20,164 nucleotides of DNA from Lachnospiraceae bacterium UBA3772 (GCA_002371025.1 DFFQ01000187.1:1-20164), one strand, 5' to 3'. Numbered from the stretch's first letter, positions 1 to 8,692 are shown. A program made the numbers and translations. Notes: generated from the sequence alone by a model not told the origin.

Positions 1-3000
1 GTAGTATTTGATACCTTAGCCTTGTCAGCGAGAACCACATCTCCGTTTTCCTCAAGTGCCCAGCCTACGAAGAAGGAATCTTTCTCCTTAAACTTGTTAG
101 CCTTCAGGGCCTTGTTTGCGCCCATCTTCCTTGACTCGGTTACTTCTTCTGTACCATAGTGATAGGTCAGCTCATATTTACCGGTCCACTTAGCTACGTA
201 AATGATGTCATCATCGCTGGTAAGAGTTACGGTAGTAACCTTCTTTCCTCCGGGTACAGTGGTATAATTTCCAAAAGCGTCAGCCTTGGCCTTATACCAG
301 CCTGCAAACTTCAATCCGTTGTCATCAGGCTCCATCTGAGCTGCTGTAGGTAGCTTAACCTTCTTACCTGTTACATCAGCATATGTATACTCGAATTCGT
401 AGCTCTGTCCACTCTTTGTATAAGCATCAGATCCAAGCTTGTATTCGGTAGTGTCGATATCACCATAAGGTGTATACAGCTTCAGGGTTCTGGTATTCTT
501 AGCCCATACAGCATAGAGAGTTATGTCCTTATCACCGTTCCATATAGCAGGAGCAGCCATGGTACCGGTAGTAGCTGTAGCGCTCTCTGCCCAGCCTGCA
601 AAGGTATATCCGGGTACAGTATAAGCGCAATCAAGAGGTGCCCATGTCTCACCGTAAGTTACGGTTACAGGATTCATCTTTCCGCTTATCTTGCTGTTTG
701 TGATCTGACCGGCATTCTTATCATAAGTTACCTTAAAGGTCTTGCCTTCCCATGCAGCGTAGAGGGTTACATCAGCCTTAATGTCAGCAAGTGATGTTAC
801 AGCTTCACCGCTCTTAAGTTCCCATCCGCCAAGGGTATAGTTATCACGAGTCACATCTTCTCCCGAAGGAAGTGTAAGTGTACTTTCGCCATACTTGTAT
901 TTAGCGGAACCGGTAGCAGCCTCTCCCCAGTTTTTCTTCAGATCGTCAGAAGGAGTACCGCCATTATAATCCAGCGTTACAGTATACTCTTCACCTGCCT
1001 TAGCCCATACAGCATACAGATCAATACTTGCTTCAAGCTGAACCTTTTCCTGGTCAACATACTGAACAACCTTGCCTATGGTGCCGTCAGCCTCAGCCTG
1101 GGTCCATCCTGCAAACTCATAACCTTCGTTCTTGGAGAATGGAACTTTGTTAAGAGTCACCTCAGCGTTTGTCTTAACTTCCTGTGTCTTGTCCTCCTCG
1201 GTAGAACCGGTATAATTTGAGTGATATGTGATAGTAATGGTTCCGGCCTTCCACTTAGCGTATACATCAACGCTGGTTCTGGTATCCGCAGGGATAATAC
1301 CACTGGTCACTTCCTTCTTAAATGCTGAATCATAATACCAGCCGTCAAGTTCATACTCTCCTTCGATGGTTATATCCTTAAGCGTTCTTGCAGCGTCATT
1401 CGATGTGATGTCAAACTGATGAGGTGTTGCTACAGGATCAAAAGAAGTATCCTGGAACTTACCGCCGTTCAGGTGATAATTGATCGTATACTTTTCTACC
1501 TCCCATACGGGATAAAGGGTTATGCTTGAAGGATACTTAGTGGTTCCTGCAGATACGGCAGCATCAAAGACATCCTTATAGGTAGCTGTGCCGATCACAT
1601 AAGGAGAAGCAACATCCGTATTATTTGCGTTTGTTGTCCAGTTGTTAACTATGTATCCTACAGCGCTATACTCACTGGCTACGATCTTGTCAGTCAATGT
1701 ACTGGCCTTTTTCTTGATGGAGCTCATAGAGCCCTTCTTTTCGATATTGGTATTCGATGATACTGTTCCTGTACCCATACTGAAGTTGATGGTATATTCT
1801 GTATCTTCATATACAGGTATCAGATATACCTCGCCATCCTTGGTTGTAGAAAGTGTATTAGGCAGCAGCTCGTCGTTTGCTATGGTACCTATCTCAACAT
1901 ACTTTGTCTTGGTGCCATCCTTCTTAGATTCTTTATCTACCAGGTCACCGTCTGCATCATAATATACGGCCTGTACGATCTTCCACTCGTTAGCAAAGGT
2001 CTTACCGCTTCCTGCTTCAATAGCCTCTATAGCAGAAGTAATATCTGCTTCCTGTACTCCAGTCACAGTACCTTTACCGGAATAATTCTTTGTGGTCTTG
2101 CTATCATAAGTGGTGTCTGCATATGCGGCCTTTGTGCCGATGGCACCTGATGTAGCGTAATCTTTTATAGTCTTGCCCGTAGAAGAATCTGGCTTTGTTT
2201 TTTGTTCATCAAAATAGTAGATCTTGTAGGTTACATCATCATAATGTACCACAAAATTGGTCTCGGCACCGCTTAGTCCGGCTTCATCCAGAGTAAAAGT
2301 ATTTGCTGCTGCGGGAGAAGTTCTCTTGCCTGTAGCCAGATTCCAATATGTATCATCAAAATACTTCCCTTCTACTATCGGAACGCTCAGCTTTTCACCT
2401 GCGGTAGCTTTAGCTGTGATCACATCTGCCAATGTCTTAGAGGACCCGGTAACATCGCTTGCCCTAAGTGTAGTAGTCATGATCACGGTATGATCGTCAT
2501 CGTCAGCCACGATATTTACCACATAGCCCTTGGAAGGTGTGATGGTAACGGTTACATCATTAGATACATCTGTAATTCTGAACTCGCCATACCATGTCTC
2601 ACCGCCATCTCCTGTGTTCTGAGCTCCGGCAGTAAATGTAACAGACTTAGTAGATGTAATTATCGCACTGTTTTTAAAAGTTGTATCACTTCCGCCAGGG
2701 GCGACATTTGCACTTACCTTAGCATTCTCATCACTCACGGTAACTGTATATATATAATCCTTCTGAGCTATAAATCTTACAAACTTGATATCAGATTTGT
2801 CAGCCTTAAAGCTTGTGCCATCCACAAAGTGTGCGATAACATCATCAGCGCTGTACTGGATAGATGTAGCCTTGCCATCGCCCTCTGCGGCACTTACAGT
2901 AACGGTCTTGCCTGTAGCAGCCACAGGAGTAATGGTCACATTCTGGGTTGTGTCACAAACATCAGTTACAATAAAGCTTCCTATATAGACAGTCTCTCTG

Positions 3001-5180
3001 TCCTCTGTAGCTGTCTCAAGTGATATCTCATCATCAGCCGTAAGTACGTTACCATCCTTATCGGTTATCTTGGCAGTACCATTTGTAGAAATCTTATAAG
3101 TATATCCATTTGTGCCATAGAACTTAACATACAGCTTCTCACGGCTGGCTTCTGTGGTACCATACTTAACCTTTACATGATTGGTCTCATCATAAGCAAG
3201 CCAGTTTGTATTATCCTTGCTTATCTTAACGGTATCGAGATCGGTTTGTCCGGTAGTTGAAGTTCCAGCGGCTACCAGTACCACCTCACCGGATGCCTCG
3301 GTAGAGGTCTCAACTATCGTAACAGTATCGTTTGCCAGGATACCGGATATAGTAAAGAGCACTGTAAATTCATCATCTACACCATTTACAATATAAGGGA
3401 TAGTAGACTTATCGGTAGCATTCTCGGGAACACCAATGGTGACGTTACCGCTCTTTGTGGCGATCTGATAGCTGCATCCCACATTACCGTTAAACTGGAT
3501 AGTAGCGGTCTTTCCATTCTGCAGATCAAAAGCAGCGGAGTACTCTGTTGCGGCAGCGCCATCAATGCTCACCTTATATTTATTAGCAGTTCCTCCTGCA
3601 GCTCCGGTTCCACTCACATCAGAGTTAGTAGCAAGAGTAACCTCTCTTATGATAGGAGTAGCCTCCTCAAAGGTAAGGGTCACAGCGGTACCGTTCATAC
3701 CGGATACCTTATATACCTGTGAGGTGGAATTGTCGGTAGCTACGGTCGTAATCGGAGCGCCCGCTGTGTATGTCTTAAATTCGGTCGCAGATGTGCTGGA
3801 AGTAACCTGAGCTATAGTTGCTGTTTCGCTCTCGCCCTTAGCAAAAGGAGCAGCCACGCCCGTCTTGGTTGTATCAAGCATATATCCGGTCTTAGGAGTC
3901 ACACGTACAAAGAGATTCTTTTCGGTAGTGATCTCTGTAACACCGTTATTAGTGTCCTTCGGAACTTCCTTCCAATCAGGCTTACCGATGGAAATCTCCT
4001 CGGCATACTCGATCTTTTCATAATTATTTGTCTCAGGAAGCTTAAAGGTTACCTTCTGCTTGCCTGCGGTCCAGGTGGCATAGAGAGTCTTATCCTCACT
4101 AATAGTAGTATTGAAATCAAAAGCTGTGTAAGTATAAGGTGAACTATCTGTGCGTGTGCACCACTTATCAAACTCATATCCTTCCTTTGTGTTTGTACCG
4201 CCGGGTGCAGCTACCGTATCGCCTTTAGCAATCGTCACATCTCTCGTTGTTACATCCTCGGTTTCCTCACCGGCCTTGGTCAGTTTTCCACCGTTGCCAT
4301 CAAAGGTAACCTTAACGGTATCATAATACTTGGCTGTAAGCGTAATATTGCCCGTTATAGGAGTCTCAGCAAAATTAAAGGGGGTTGCTGTATTCTCACT
4401 CTTATCTGTTTTGAAGCTTGCGCCCTGAGTCGAATCATACCAACCGGCAAATACCTTATTGGATTTTGTTATAGTTACGTCGGGCTCTGTTGCATACTCA
4501 TTGTATGTCACTGTTTGGGCTTCTACAGCTGAAGAGGGATCAGCAGTGCCACTGTCAAGAGCGAAAGTTACGGTATATGTCTCAGCGGTATATGTGGCTG
4601 TAAGAGTTACAGTAATACCTGTAGCATAAGCCTCAGCAGCCTTATACTTATCAACAGTGATCTTACCAGTTGAAGCATCCCAGGTCACACCGTTTTCACT
4701 GTCCGCAGTTGCCACCCAGTTGGGGGGAGCAGTGTAATGCTCTATATTGGGCAATTGAGGGCTTGACGATGAAACAGTGATCACATAATCAGAAGATGCC
4801 GCTACCGCGCGGGTGTAATATGTAGCTCCATTATCAAATGTCGCATCACTTGCCACAGCAGAATGACCGTCACCATCAGCTATGTAGAGTCCATCTGCCA
4901 ACTTTGATGCAAAATTTTCAGATGTTACACTATTATCCTCTGTGTAATTATATCCATCACTACCGTCACCAGCTGTAATCGTTTCTTTTGTATAAGTAGG
5001 ATCTCCTGCTGTTAATGTGTCACCATCTGCATCCTGATAAACAAAATTAAATGCAATCTTCCCTGCATTTGATGCTGGTTCTGCATTAGCCACCAGTGCT
5101 GTTTCAGGCAGGCTGGTCACAACCATAAGGGCTGCGAGTGCGCCTGCTATGAAACGTGAAAATTTGAATTTTGTACTCAT
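1..5180 (-). CDS. Giant secreted surface protein with InlB B-type repeats (C-terminus outside window)
   Basis: At least 1726 codons are open in one frame from the ATG at 5178-5180 to the window edge; the stop lies outside. A strong GGAAGGAG site sits 5 bases before the ATG. Residues 1-33 form a Sec signal peptide (basic start, hydrophobic GALAALMVV, then an Ala-rich cleavage region ending VANA). Repeat units of about 70-95 residues with the InlB B-repeat/Flg_new pattern (Y-x-V-x-F/Y, G-Y-x-F-x-G-W, then L-Y-A-x-W) are clear near the N-terminus (Trp at about 247 and 340). At least seven more have Trp codons near nt 1637, 1339, 1107, 830, 595, 297 and 61. The middle (nt about 1800-4000) is Thr/Val-rich beta-type sequence with weaker repeats. 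The family is known as extracellular or cell-wall-linked; adhesion is an inference, and any anchor domain would be off the window. The frame stays open upstream to 5342, but the signal peptide and ribosome site support 5180. It looks more G+C-rich than the genes to its right. Confidence 0.9.
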   Translation of the reverse strand, partial: MSTKFKFSRFIAGALAALMVVTSLPETALVANAEPASNAGKIAFNFVYQDADGDTLTAGDPTYTKETITAGDGSDGYNYTEDNSVTSENFASKLADGLYIADGDGHSAVASDATFDNGATYYTRAVAASSDYVITVSSSSPQLPNIEHYTAPPNWVATADSENGVTWDASTGKITVDKYKAAEAYATGITVTLTATYTAETYTVTFALDSGTADPSSAVEAQTVTYNEYATEPDVTITKSNKVFAGWYDSTQGASFKTDKSENTATPFNFAETPITGNITLTAKYYDTVKVTFDGNGGKLTKAGEETEDVTTRDVTIAKGDTVAAPGGTNTKEGYEFDKWCTRTDSSPYTYTAFDFNTTISEDKTLYATWTAGKQKVTFKLPETNNYEKIEYAEEISIGKPDWKEVPKDTNNGVTEITTEKNLFVRVTPKTGYMLDTTKTGVAAPFAKGESETATIAQVTSSTSATEFKTYTAGAPITTVATDNSTSQVYKVSGMNGTAVTLTFEEATPIIREVTLATNSDVSGTGAAGGTANKYKVSIDGAAATEYSAAFDLQNGKTATIQFNGNVGCSYQIATKSGNVTIGVPENATDKSTIPYIVNGVDDEFTVLFTISGILANDTVTIVETSTEASGEVVLVAAGTSTTGQTDLDTVKISKDNTNWLAYDETNHVKVKYGTTEASREKLYVKFYGTNGYTYKISTNGTAKITDKDGNVLTADDEISLETATEDRETVYIGSFIVTDVCDTTQNVTITPVAATGKTVTVSAAEGDGKATSIQYSADDVIAHFVDGTSFKADKSDIKFVRFIAQKDYIYTVTVSDENAKVSANVAPGGSDTTFKNSAIITSTKSVTFTAGAQNTGDGGETWYGEFRITDVSNDVTVTITPSKGYVVNIVADDDDHTVIMTTTLRASDVTGSSKTLADVITAKATAGEKLSVPIVEGKYFDDTYWNLATGKRTSPAAANTFTLDEAGLSGAETNFVVHYDDVTYKIYYFDEQKTKPDSSTGKTIKDYATSGAIGTKAAYADTTYDSKTTKNYSGKGTVTGVQEADITSAIEAIEAGSGKTFANEWKIVQAVYYDADGDLVDKESKKDGTKTKYVEIGTIANDELLPNTLSTTKDGEVYLIPVYEDTEYTINFSMGTGTVSSNTNIEKKGSMSSIKKKASTLTDKIVASEYSAVGYIVNNWTTNANNTDVASPYVIGTATYKDVFDAAVSAGTTKYPSSITLYPVWEVEKYTINYHLNGGKFQDTSFDPVATPHQFDITSNDAARTLKDITIEGEYELDGWYYDSAFKKEVTSGIIPADTRTSVDVYAKWKAGTITITYHSNYTGSTEEDKTQEVKTNAEVTLNKVPFSKNEGYEFAGWTQAEADGTIGKVVQYVDQEKVQLEASIDLYAVWAKAGEEYTVTLDYNGGTPSDDLKKNWGEAATGSAKYKYGESTLTLPSGEDVTRDNYTLGGWELKSGEAVTSLADIKADVTLYAAWEGKTFKVTYDKNAGQITNSKISGKMNPVTVTYGETWAPLDCAYTVPGYTFAGWAESATATTGTMAAPAIWNGDKDITLYAVWAKNTRTLKLYTPYGDIDTTEYKLGSDAYTKSGQSYEFEYTYADVTGKKVKLPTAAQMEPDDNGLKFAGWYKAKADAFGNYTTVPGGKKVTTVTLTSDDDIIYVAKWTGKYELTYHYGTEEVTESRKMGANKALKANKFKEKDSFFVGWALEENGDVVLADKAKVSNT

Positions 5181-5735
5181 AAATTCTCCTTCCGTGTGAA
5201 CTTGAATCAATTCCCTTTGATTCGCGTCCAATTTACAGTTACATCTATTTTTCAAACGGATATAGTATTTGGATCCCTGTTTTCTCCTCATGCGGTGCAT
5301 CCTCTGTGGCATCCTCTCCTCTAAGACCATTACAGTAATTTACTATTTCTAGTCTATGTAACATCCTGTTACAGTAAGATTATTTGCTCCAATGTTTGGA
5401 ATCCTGTACCCGTATTGTTTTTAACTTCTTCACCTTTGCAATGAACACGCAAAACAGAATTGCCTTGGATAACTATGTGCTATCCGACAATTATTGTTTA
5501 TTCGTTTTCCGCTATACGGAGCGTTCATCTCAAATATGTACGTTATCCTTTAATGGACAGTTTCCATATTTGTTTCTCGCTGCATCATAAAATGAAGCGC
5601 AGGACGGCAACTCGACCTGTGTATCACAATAAAAGCCATTTATTTCAGATAAATGACCTTTCAAAAATATTCATTTGTCAGGGATCGTGTCCACTATAAA
5701 AAGGAAAAAAAATAATATGTGAAATAGATATGCCC
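5181..5735. other. 555-base intergenic region with palindromes and stem-loops
   Basis: No convincing gene is visible; short open frames here lack ribosome sites. The region is the 5' leader and promoter region of the giant surface protein gene and lies 3' of the TnpB-like gene. It contains a 17-base palindrome at 5357-5373 and three copies of TTACAGT on the plus strand (5233, 5330, 5369). Small stem-loops lie at 5467-5485 (GGATA/TATCC), about 5513-5525 (TCCG/CGGA) and 5637-5655 (CATTTAT/ATAAATG). An A-run (T-run on the minus strand) at about 5696-5713 follows the TnpB-like stop codon but has no GC-rich hairpin. No convincing -35/-10 pair for the surface gene was found by eye. TnpB guide RNAs normally overlap or follow the 3' end of tnpB, so one could lie here; this is inference. 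Confidence 0.5.
5357..5373. promoter_or_regulatory. Operator-like palindrome upstream of the surface protein gene
   Basis: The sequence TGTAACATCCTGTTACA has perfect 6-base arms around a 5-base centre, a size and form typical of dimeric repressor or activator sites. It lies 177 bases before the surface protein start. The right arm continues into TTACAGTAA, which recurs at 5330-5338. No regulator can be named from the sequence. Confidence 0.4.
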
Positions 5736-7082
5736 TTAAAATGTGGAATCTAATAAATATCTTGCGTAATATGCTCTATAATCCGGAATTGTAAAATCCA
5801 CGGTTATATGCTTGCGAATCATCTTATTATGTCCTGATGCAATCAGTTTTTTATCTATAATAGTCAAAATTTGTGCAGGGACATTTGCGGCTATGACAGA
5901 ACCGGCTTTCTTCTTATATCTACCGCTGCTTTCATCGTATATCCGCATTTCTGCGCCCTTAAATGAATAATCATTAATTACTATATCTGAGCCATGACTA
6001 AGCACCTCATTGGCAATCGTATAAGACCGAATCTTACGACGCTCCGCCTCTATCCTTTTAAGATTATTTAATCTTTTTCGTGCCTTAGCATATCTTTTTG
6101 AATATTTCCAGGTAAGTTCCTCTTCATTATCTGTTTTCCGTAAATTTCCGTTTTCTGTAAAATTATCCGGATTTGATATCCTGCTACTTCTTTCCATATA
6201 CCGTAGAATCTGTTCAATCTCCAGACTATACTCTGTATCAAAATTAAGGTCTATTGTATGAATACATTTTGCATTAGCTATTACCAAGTATCGTGTATCT
6301 ATGTAAATACCAATAGCACCAGTATTAACTTCATGCAAAATATGCCCCTCTACATCCTTTTTTTCAGCGGGAGCGCCTTCTACTGATAACTGTAAATAGT
6401 ATTTATAATTTTCATTGATTTTTTTGCGCAGAATGCGCACGATCTTGACATTTCTGTCAAGCATTTCTTTCAGGTATGTATCTTTAGAATCTACTAATAT
6501 CGGGAGTTTTAGGCATTTCTGGCTTTTGGTTCCACATATAATATACGCTCTCTCCCCCCCTATTTTGCTTCTAAGGGTTGCTCCATCATCATTTGTTATG
6601 CGTATACCACTTTTGCCATCGGTAGCCAAAGAATTGATATCTCCATATTTTTTTTCGTGTATTTCAGCTCCTCCGCCATAAAGATACGAATCGAATGACG
6701 TCCAAAGAGGCTTAGCTATTGAATAAATTGCCATGTTGGCAGAAAGATTCTCAGAATATAACTTTGCTTTTCTTGTTGCATCAGCAATAAATGCATACTC
6801 TGAAATCTCTGCTTCTTTAAGCATAGAACTACTTAGCATCCGATATCCTTTGAATGTCTCGGATTTCAGTTCCTTAGCTTTTAATTTTTCATCTGAAATC
6901 TGATACACCTGCTTAATCCCCTGAATTGCTGCCTGATATTCAGAATCTGATTCTAATGCAGACATGGACTGAAGCTTTTCCTTTAATATAGAATTATATA
7001 CACGCCTACAAAGCTCCATTCTTTTATTTAAGATATCCGCCTGCCAAGGCTCAACTTTTAGCGGTAATGTAATAACCGACAT
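5736..7082 (-). CDS. TnpB-family protein, probably nuclease-dead (TldR-like candidate)
   Basis: A 448-residue protein of the IS605 OrfB/TnpB superfamily, matching the Clostridia subfamily recalled by a WQ-x-DILNKR start, GKSGIR, an NPDNF segment and APA-x-x-LTIID. TnpB proteins are RNA-guided RuvC nucleases. RuvC-I Asp is present (IYID, D262). The RuvC-II position, usually Glu in a V/I-E-D/E-x-N/S-F-K motif, reads INDYSFKG, so Glu is Asn370. RuvC-III Asp may be D434 (IPDYRAYY). The segment before it is short, there is no CxxC zinc ribbon, and the protein ends 14 residues later, so cleavage activity is unlikely. No tnpA or transposon ends are seen. The frame begins at a TTG (7133), but family similarity begins at the ATG at 7082; neither has a strong ribosome site. 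It could be a decaying transposon gene, but the intact 448-codon frame argues against simple decay. Confidence 0.8.
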   Translation of the reverse strand: MSVITLPLKVEPWQADILNKRMELCRRVYNSILKEKLQSMSALESDSEYQAAIQGIKQVYQISDEKLKAKELKSETFKGYRMLSSSMLKEAEISEYAFIADATRKAKLYSENLSANMAIYSIAKPLWTSFDSYLYGGGAEIHEKKYGDINSLATDGKSGIRITNDDGATLRSKIGGERAYIICGTKSQKCLKLPILVDSKDTYLKEMLDRNVKIVRILRKKINENYKYYLQLSVEGAPAEKKDVEGHILHEVNTGAIGIYIDTRYLVIANAKCIHTIDLNFDTEYSLEIEQILRYMERSSRISNPDNFTENGNLRKTDNEEELTWKYSKRYAKARKRLNNLKRIEAERRKIRSYTIANEVLSHGSDIVINDYSFKGAEMRIYDESSGRYKKKAGSVIAANVPAQILTIIDKKLIASGHNKMIRKHITVDFTIPDYRAYYARYLLDSTF

Positions 7083-7458
7083 CAACTTCGATTCTTTCAA
7101 TGTATACCCCACTCGCTTGCTTTTGCGTAACAACCCAATCTAATATTTTTGGGTAACATAATGAATTGTATTGCTTTGTTTTTGATGCGCAAACAGAAGC
7201 AAGCATCCAAATGATTCGGCTTCATCTATTATATTATTCGTATTCCTATAAAAAAAATTGGGGTAAGGGTAAGAGAAAAAGATTTTGTTTAAATTTAACA
7301 ATTAGCACTTGATTAAATTGTGCACTATTTTTGCTTCATAATTACCATACAATAAAATTGGTTATTTTTTTCAATAATAAAAAGTCCATTCTTCTTTGAG
7401 AAAATGGACTTTTTAATACTATATATCTGATGCTCTAAGTATGTATAATTGGTTTTCT
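7083..7458. other. Intergenic region upstream of the TnpB-like gene
   Basis: A very A+T-rich stretch of 376 bases holding the untranslated or N-terminally extended part of the TnpB-like frame (7083-7133), presumably its promoter, and the terminator of the upstream unit at 7378-7415. A minus-strand TATAAT lies near 7230, but no good -35 element is placed before it. No further gene was seen. Confidence 0.4.
7378..7415 (-). terminator. Rho-independent terminator after the 182-residue protein gene
   Basis: TAAAAAGTCCATT and AATGGACTTTTTA form perfect 13-base arms around a 12-base loop. Read on the minus strand the hairpin ends in a T-run, 44 bases after the stop at 7459. The A/T symmetry means it could also act on plus-strand transcripts. 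Confidence 0.85.
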
Positions 7459-8007
7459 TTAACCCATACAATCATAAAACCGTTTTACCGAAAGATATCC
7501 AGCCATATTTCCAGTTTTATATTGCTGTTTCATAAAATCTTCAATCAACATCATAAAATTAGTCTTAATATTTATATTACTGGAATCATATTGCAAATCC
7601 CCATTTATTCCACTTGCAGAACTAACAAAATCCCCAAAAGCATTCTGGGTTCTTCCTGATACATCAAAATACGTTGAATACGCAAGCATATCAATATAGC
7701 TCGCATTTCTTGGATCAACGCCTAATGGCTCTATATTATAGTATTCCTCTTCACCATCCTTTGACCAATACTTAACATCATATTTAGTCGAGGCTTTTGT
7801 GGAGTTTTCAGCTTCAAATACAGATAATGTACTACCATCCGGAAAACCAATTGATGTTAGAGCTTTCCTCCCAGTTTCTTCATCATTTATTTTTAAATTA
7901 ATACCTTTTGACGAGTTCACCTTATGCGTTATGTTCTTCTTTATAGATGTATTCTCCGAATATCTTGAAATACTTTTTGACATTTGATTCGTCCCTGTAA
8001 TATTCAT
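7459..8007 (-). CDS. Unrecognised 182-residue Ser/Asn-rich protein
   Basis: I do not recognise the family. A strong AGGAGGAA site lies 6 bases before the ATG. Residues 1-45 are Ser/Asn/Lys-rich, probably disordered, with no signal peptide or membrane segment. A more ordered part follows, with VDPRNASYIDMLAYSTYF near residues 96-113 and an acidic/aromatic C-terminus. Gene order is small secreted protein then this protein, 59 bases apart, in a unit downstream of agrD that ends in its own terminator. The unit at 13327-11931 has the same two ingredients in the opposite order (Asn-rich protein first, secreted protein second). No function is claimed. Confidence 0.85.
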   Translation of the reverse strand: MNITGTNQMSKSISRYSENTSIKKNITHKVNSSKGINLKINDEETGRKALTSIGFPDGSTLSVFEAENSTKASTKYDVKYWSKDGEEEYYNIEPLGVDPRNASYIDMLAYSTYFDVSGRTQNAFGDFVSSASGINGDLQYDSSNINIKTNFMMLIEDFMKQQYKTGNMAGYLSVKRFYDCMG

Positions 8008-8066
8008 GATGATTTCCTCCTAATAACTTTTGATATGGCTTTACGTAAAGGGATTTTCAGTCCTTG

Positions 8067-8528
8067 TTAACTTACAGTAATAGTTTCACTCGTATCCATT
8101 GTATTCCATGGAGAATTAACGGATCTGATTCTAAAGTAAAAACTATGACTTCCAACTGCTGCTGGTGCACATTTGACTTCATAATCAAATCCATAGACTA
8201 CAGGTGAACCTAATGGAGTTGAAGAAGAAACATATACCTGCATACCATCATAAGTCGAATATATGTTACTGCCATAGCCTATTACTCTTACAGTAACATA
8301 AACATATCCATCAGATTTTATGGTTGCTCTTATAGCCTGAACACTTGATACAGCCGGAGCTGGATCTCTAGTCGGATTCGTATTGTTTTCCTTTGTCTCT
8401 GATGTGTCTATAGTAACACTTAATCCATTTTCCTTATCTGAAAAATCATTTTCAGCTGCAAAAGCGGTTGTAGAAAAGCATAATGCAAATACTAACGCTA
8501 ACGATATTATTTTTCTAATTTTATTCAT
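8067..8528 (-). CDS. Small secreted beta-rich protein, 153 residues
   Basis: The start at 8528 is fixed by GGGAGGTG before the ATG and by a clean Sec signal peptide right at the N-terminus (MNKIRKI, hydrophobic LALVFALCF, cleavage near AFAA/EN, about residue 25). A longer frame to 8573 would add 15 non-signal residues and has no ribosome site. The mature part has an acidic, Asn/Thr/Pro-rich linker (residues 26-60), then about 95 residues of Val/Tyr/Ser-rich alternating sequence typical of a beta-sandwich. It has a single mature Cys (in KCAP), so no disulfide is expected. No homologous family is recognised. It is the first gene after agrBD and has its own candidate promoter with a palindrome at the predicted start site. 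An agr-controlled exported factor is a plausible inference, no more. Confidence 0.88.
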   Translation of the reverse strand: MNKIRKIISLALVFALCFSTTAFAAENDFSDKENGLSVTIDTSETKENNTNPTRDPAPAVSSVQAIRATIKSDGYVYVTVRVIGYGSNIYSTYDGMQVYVSSSTPLGSPVVYGFDYEVKCAPAAVGSHSFYFRIRSVNSPWNTMDTSETITVS

Positions 8529-8615
8529 TAAGACACCTCCCAGATTCAAATCACCTTTACGTTGCCATACCAAATAAAAACATTCAAACTCTTCTGTTTG
8601 AAATGCCTTTTATAC

Positions 8616-8646
8616 ATATATTCAACGAATTGAATATATCTATAAA
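8616..8646 (-). promoter_or_regulatory. Palindrome next to a candidate -10 element before the secreted protein gene
   Basis: ATATATTCAA (8616-8625) and TTGAATATAT (8630-8639) are perfect 10-base arms around CGAA. On the minus strand the palindrome directly follows a candidate -10 TTTATA (8641-8646). A TTGACG -35 lies at 8665-8670, with 18-base spacing. The palindrome would therefore cover the predicted transcription start, where a repressor would be expected to bind. A second repeat, TTCAAAC/GTTTGAA, lies at 8583-8602 in the leader. Confidence 0.45.
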
Positions 8647-8692
8647 TCAGTTTCTATTTATCATCGTCAATTTTTGTCAACACCAACTTTAC

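Noticed and set aside
2490..3023. 177-codon plus-strand open frame inside the giant surface gene
   Set aside because: It runs codon-for-codon antisense to the surface gene frame, has no ribosome site, and its sequence is low-complexity Cys/Ser/Ile of antisense type. The other plus-strand frames in the window are similar shadows.
1..5180. Possible CRISPR or DNA tandem repeat array
   Set aside because: The repeats are protein-level InlB-type units that diverge in DNA sequence and have irregular spacing; no short identical repeats with spacers are seen anywhere in the window.
5384..5699. Two overlapping plus-strand open frames (68 and 79 codons) in the intergenic gap
   Set aside because: Neither has a ribosome site or a recognisable protein pattern, and they lie in different frames over a region with regulatory features.
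5181..5735. c-di-GMP or other riboswitch before the surface protein gene
   Set aside because: Large clostridial surface genes can have one, but I found no recognisable conserved core here.
7083..7133. TTG start giving a 465-residue TnpB-like protein
   Set aside because: Family similarity starts at the internal ATG (MSVITLPLK), and the TTG has no ribosome site. The alternative cannot be fully excluded because the ATG site is weak too.
5736..7458. Complete IS200/IS605 insertion element
   Set aside because: No tnpA, no paired end hairpins and no target-site context could be identified; only the TnpB-like gene is supported.
8675..8692. LytTR direct-repeat pair near AAAGTTGGT after agrD
   Set aside because: One half site fits the known pattern, but the second candidate is only 16 bases away start to start rather than about 21-22 and has mismatches.
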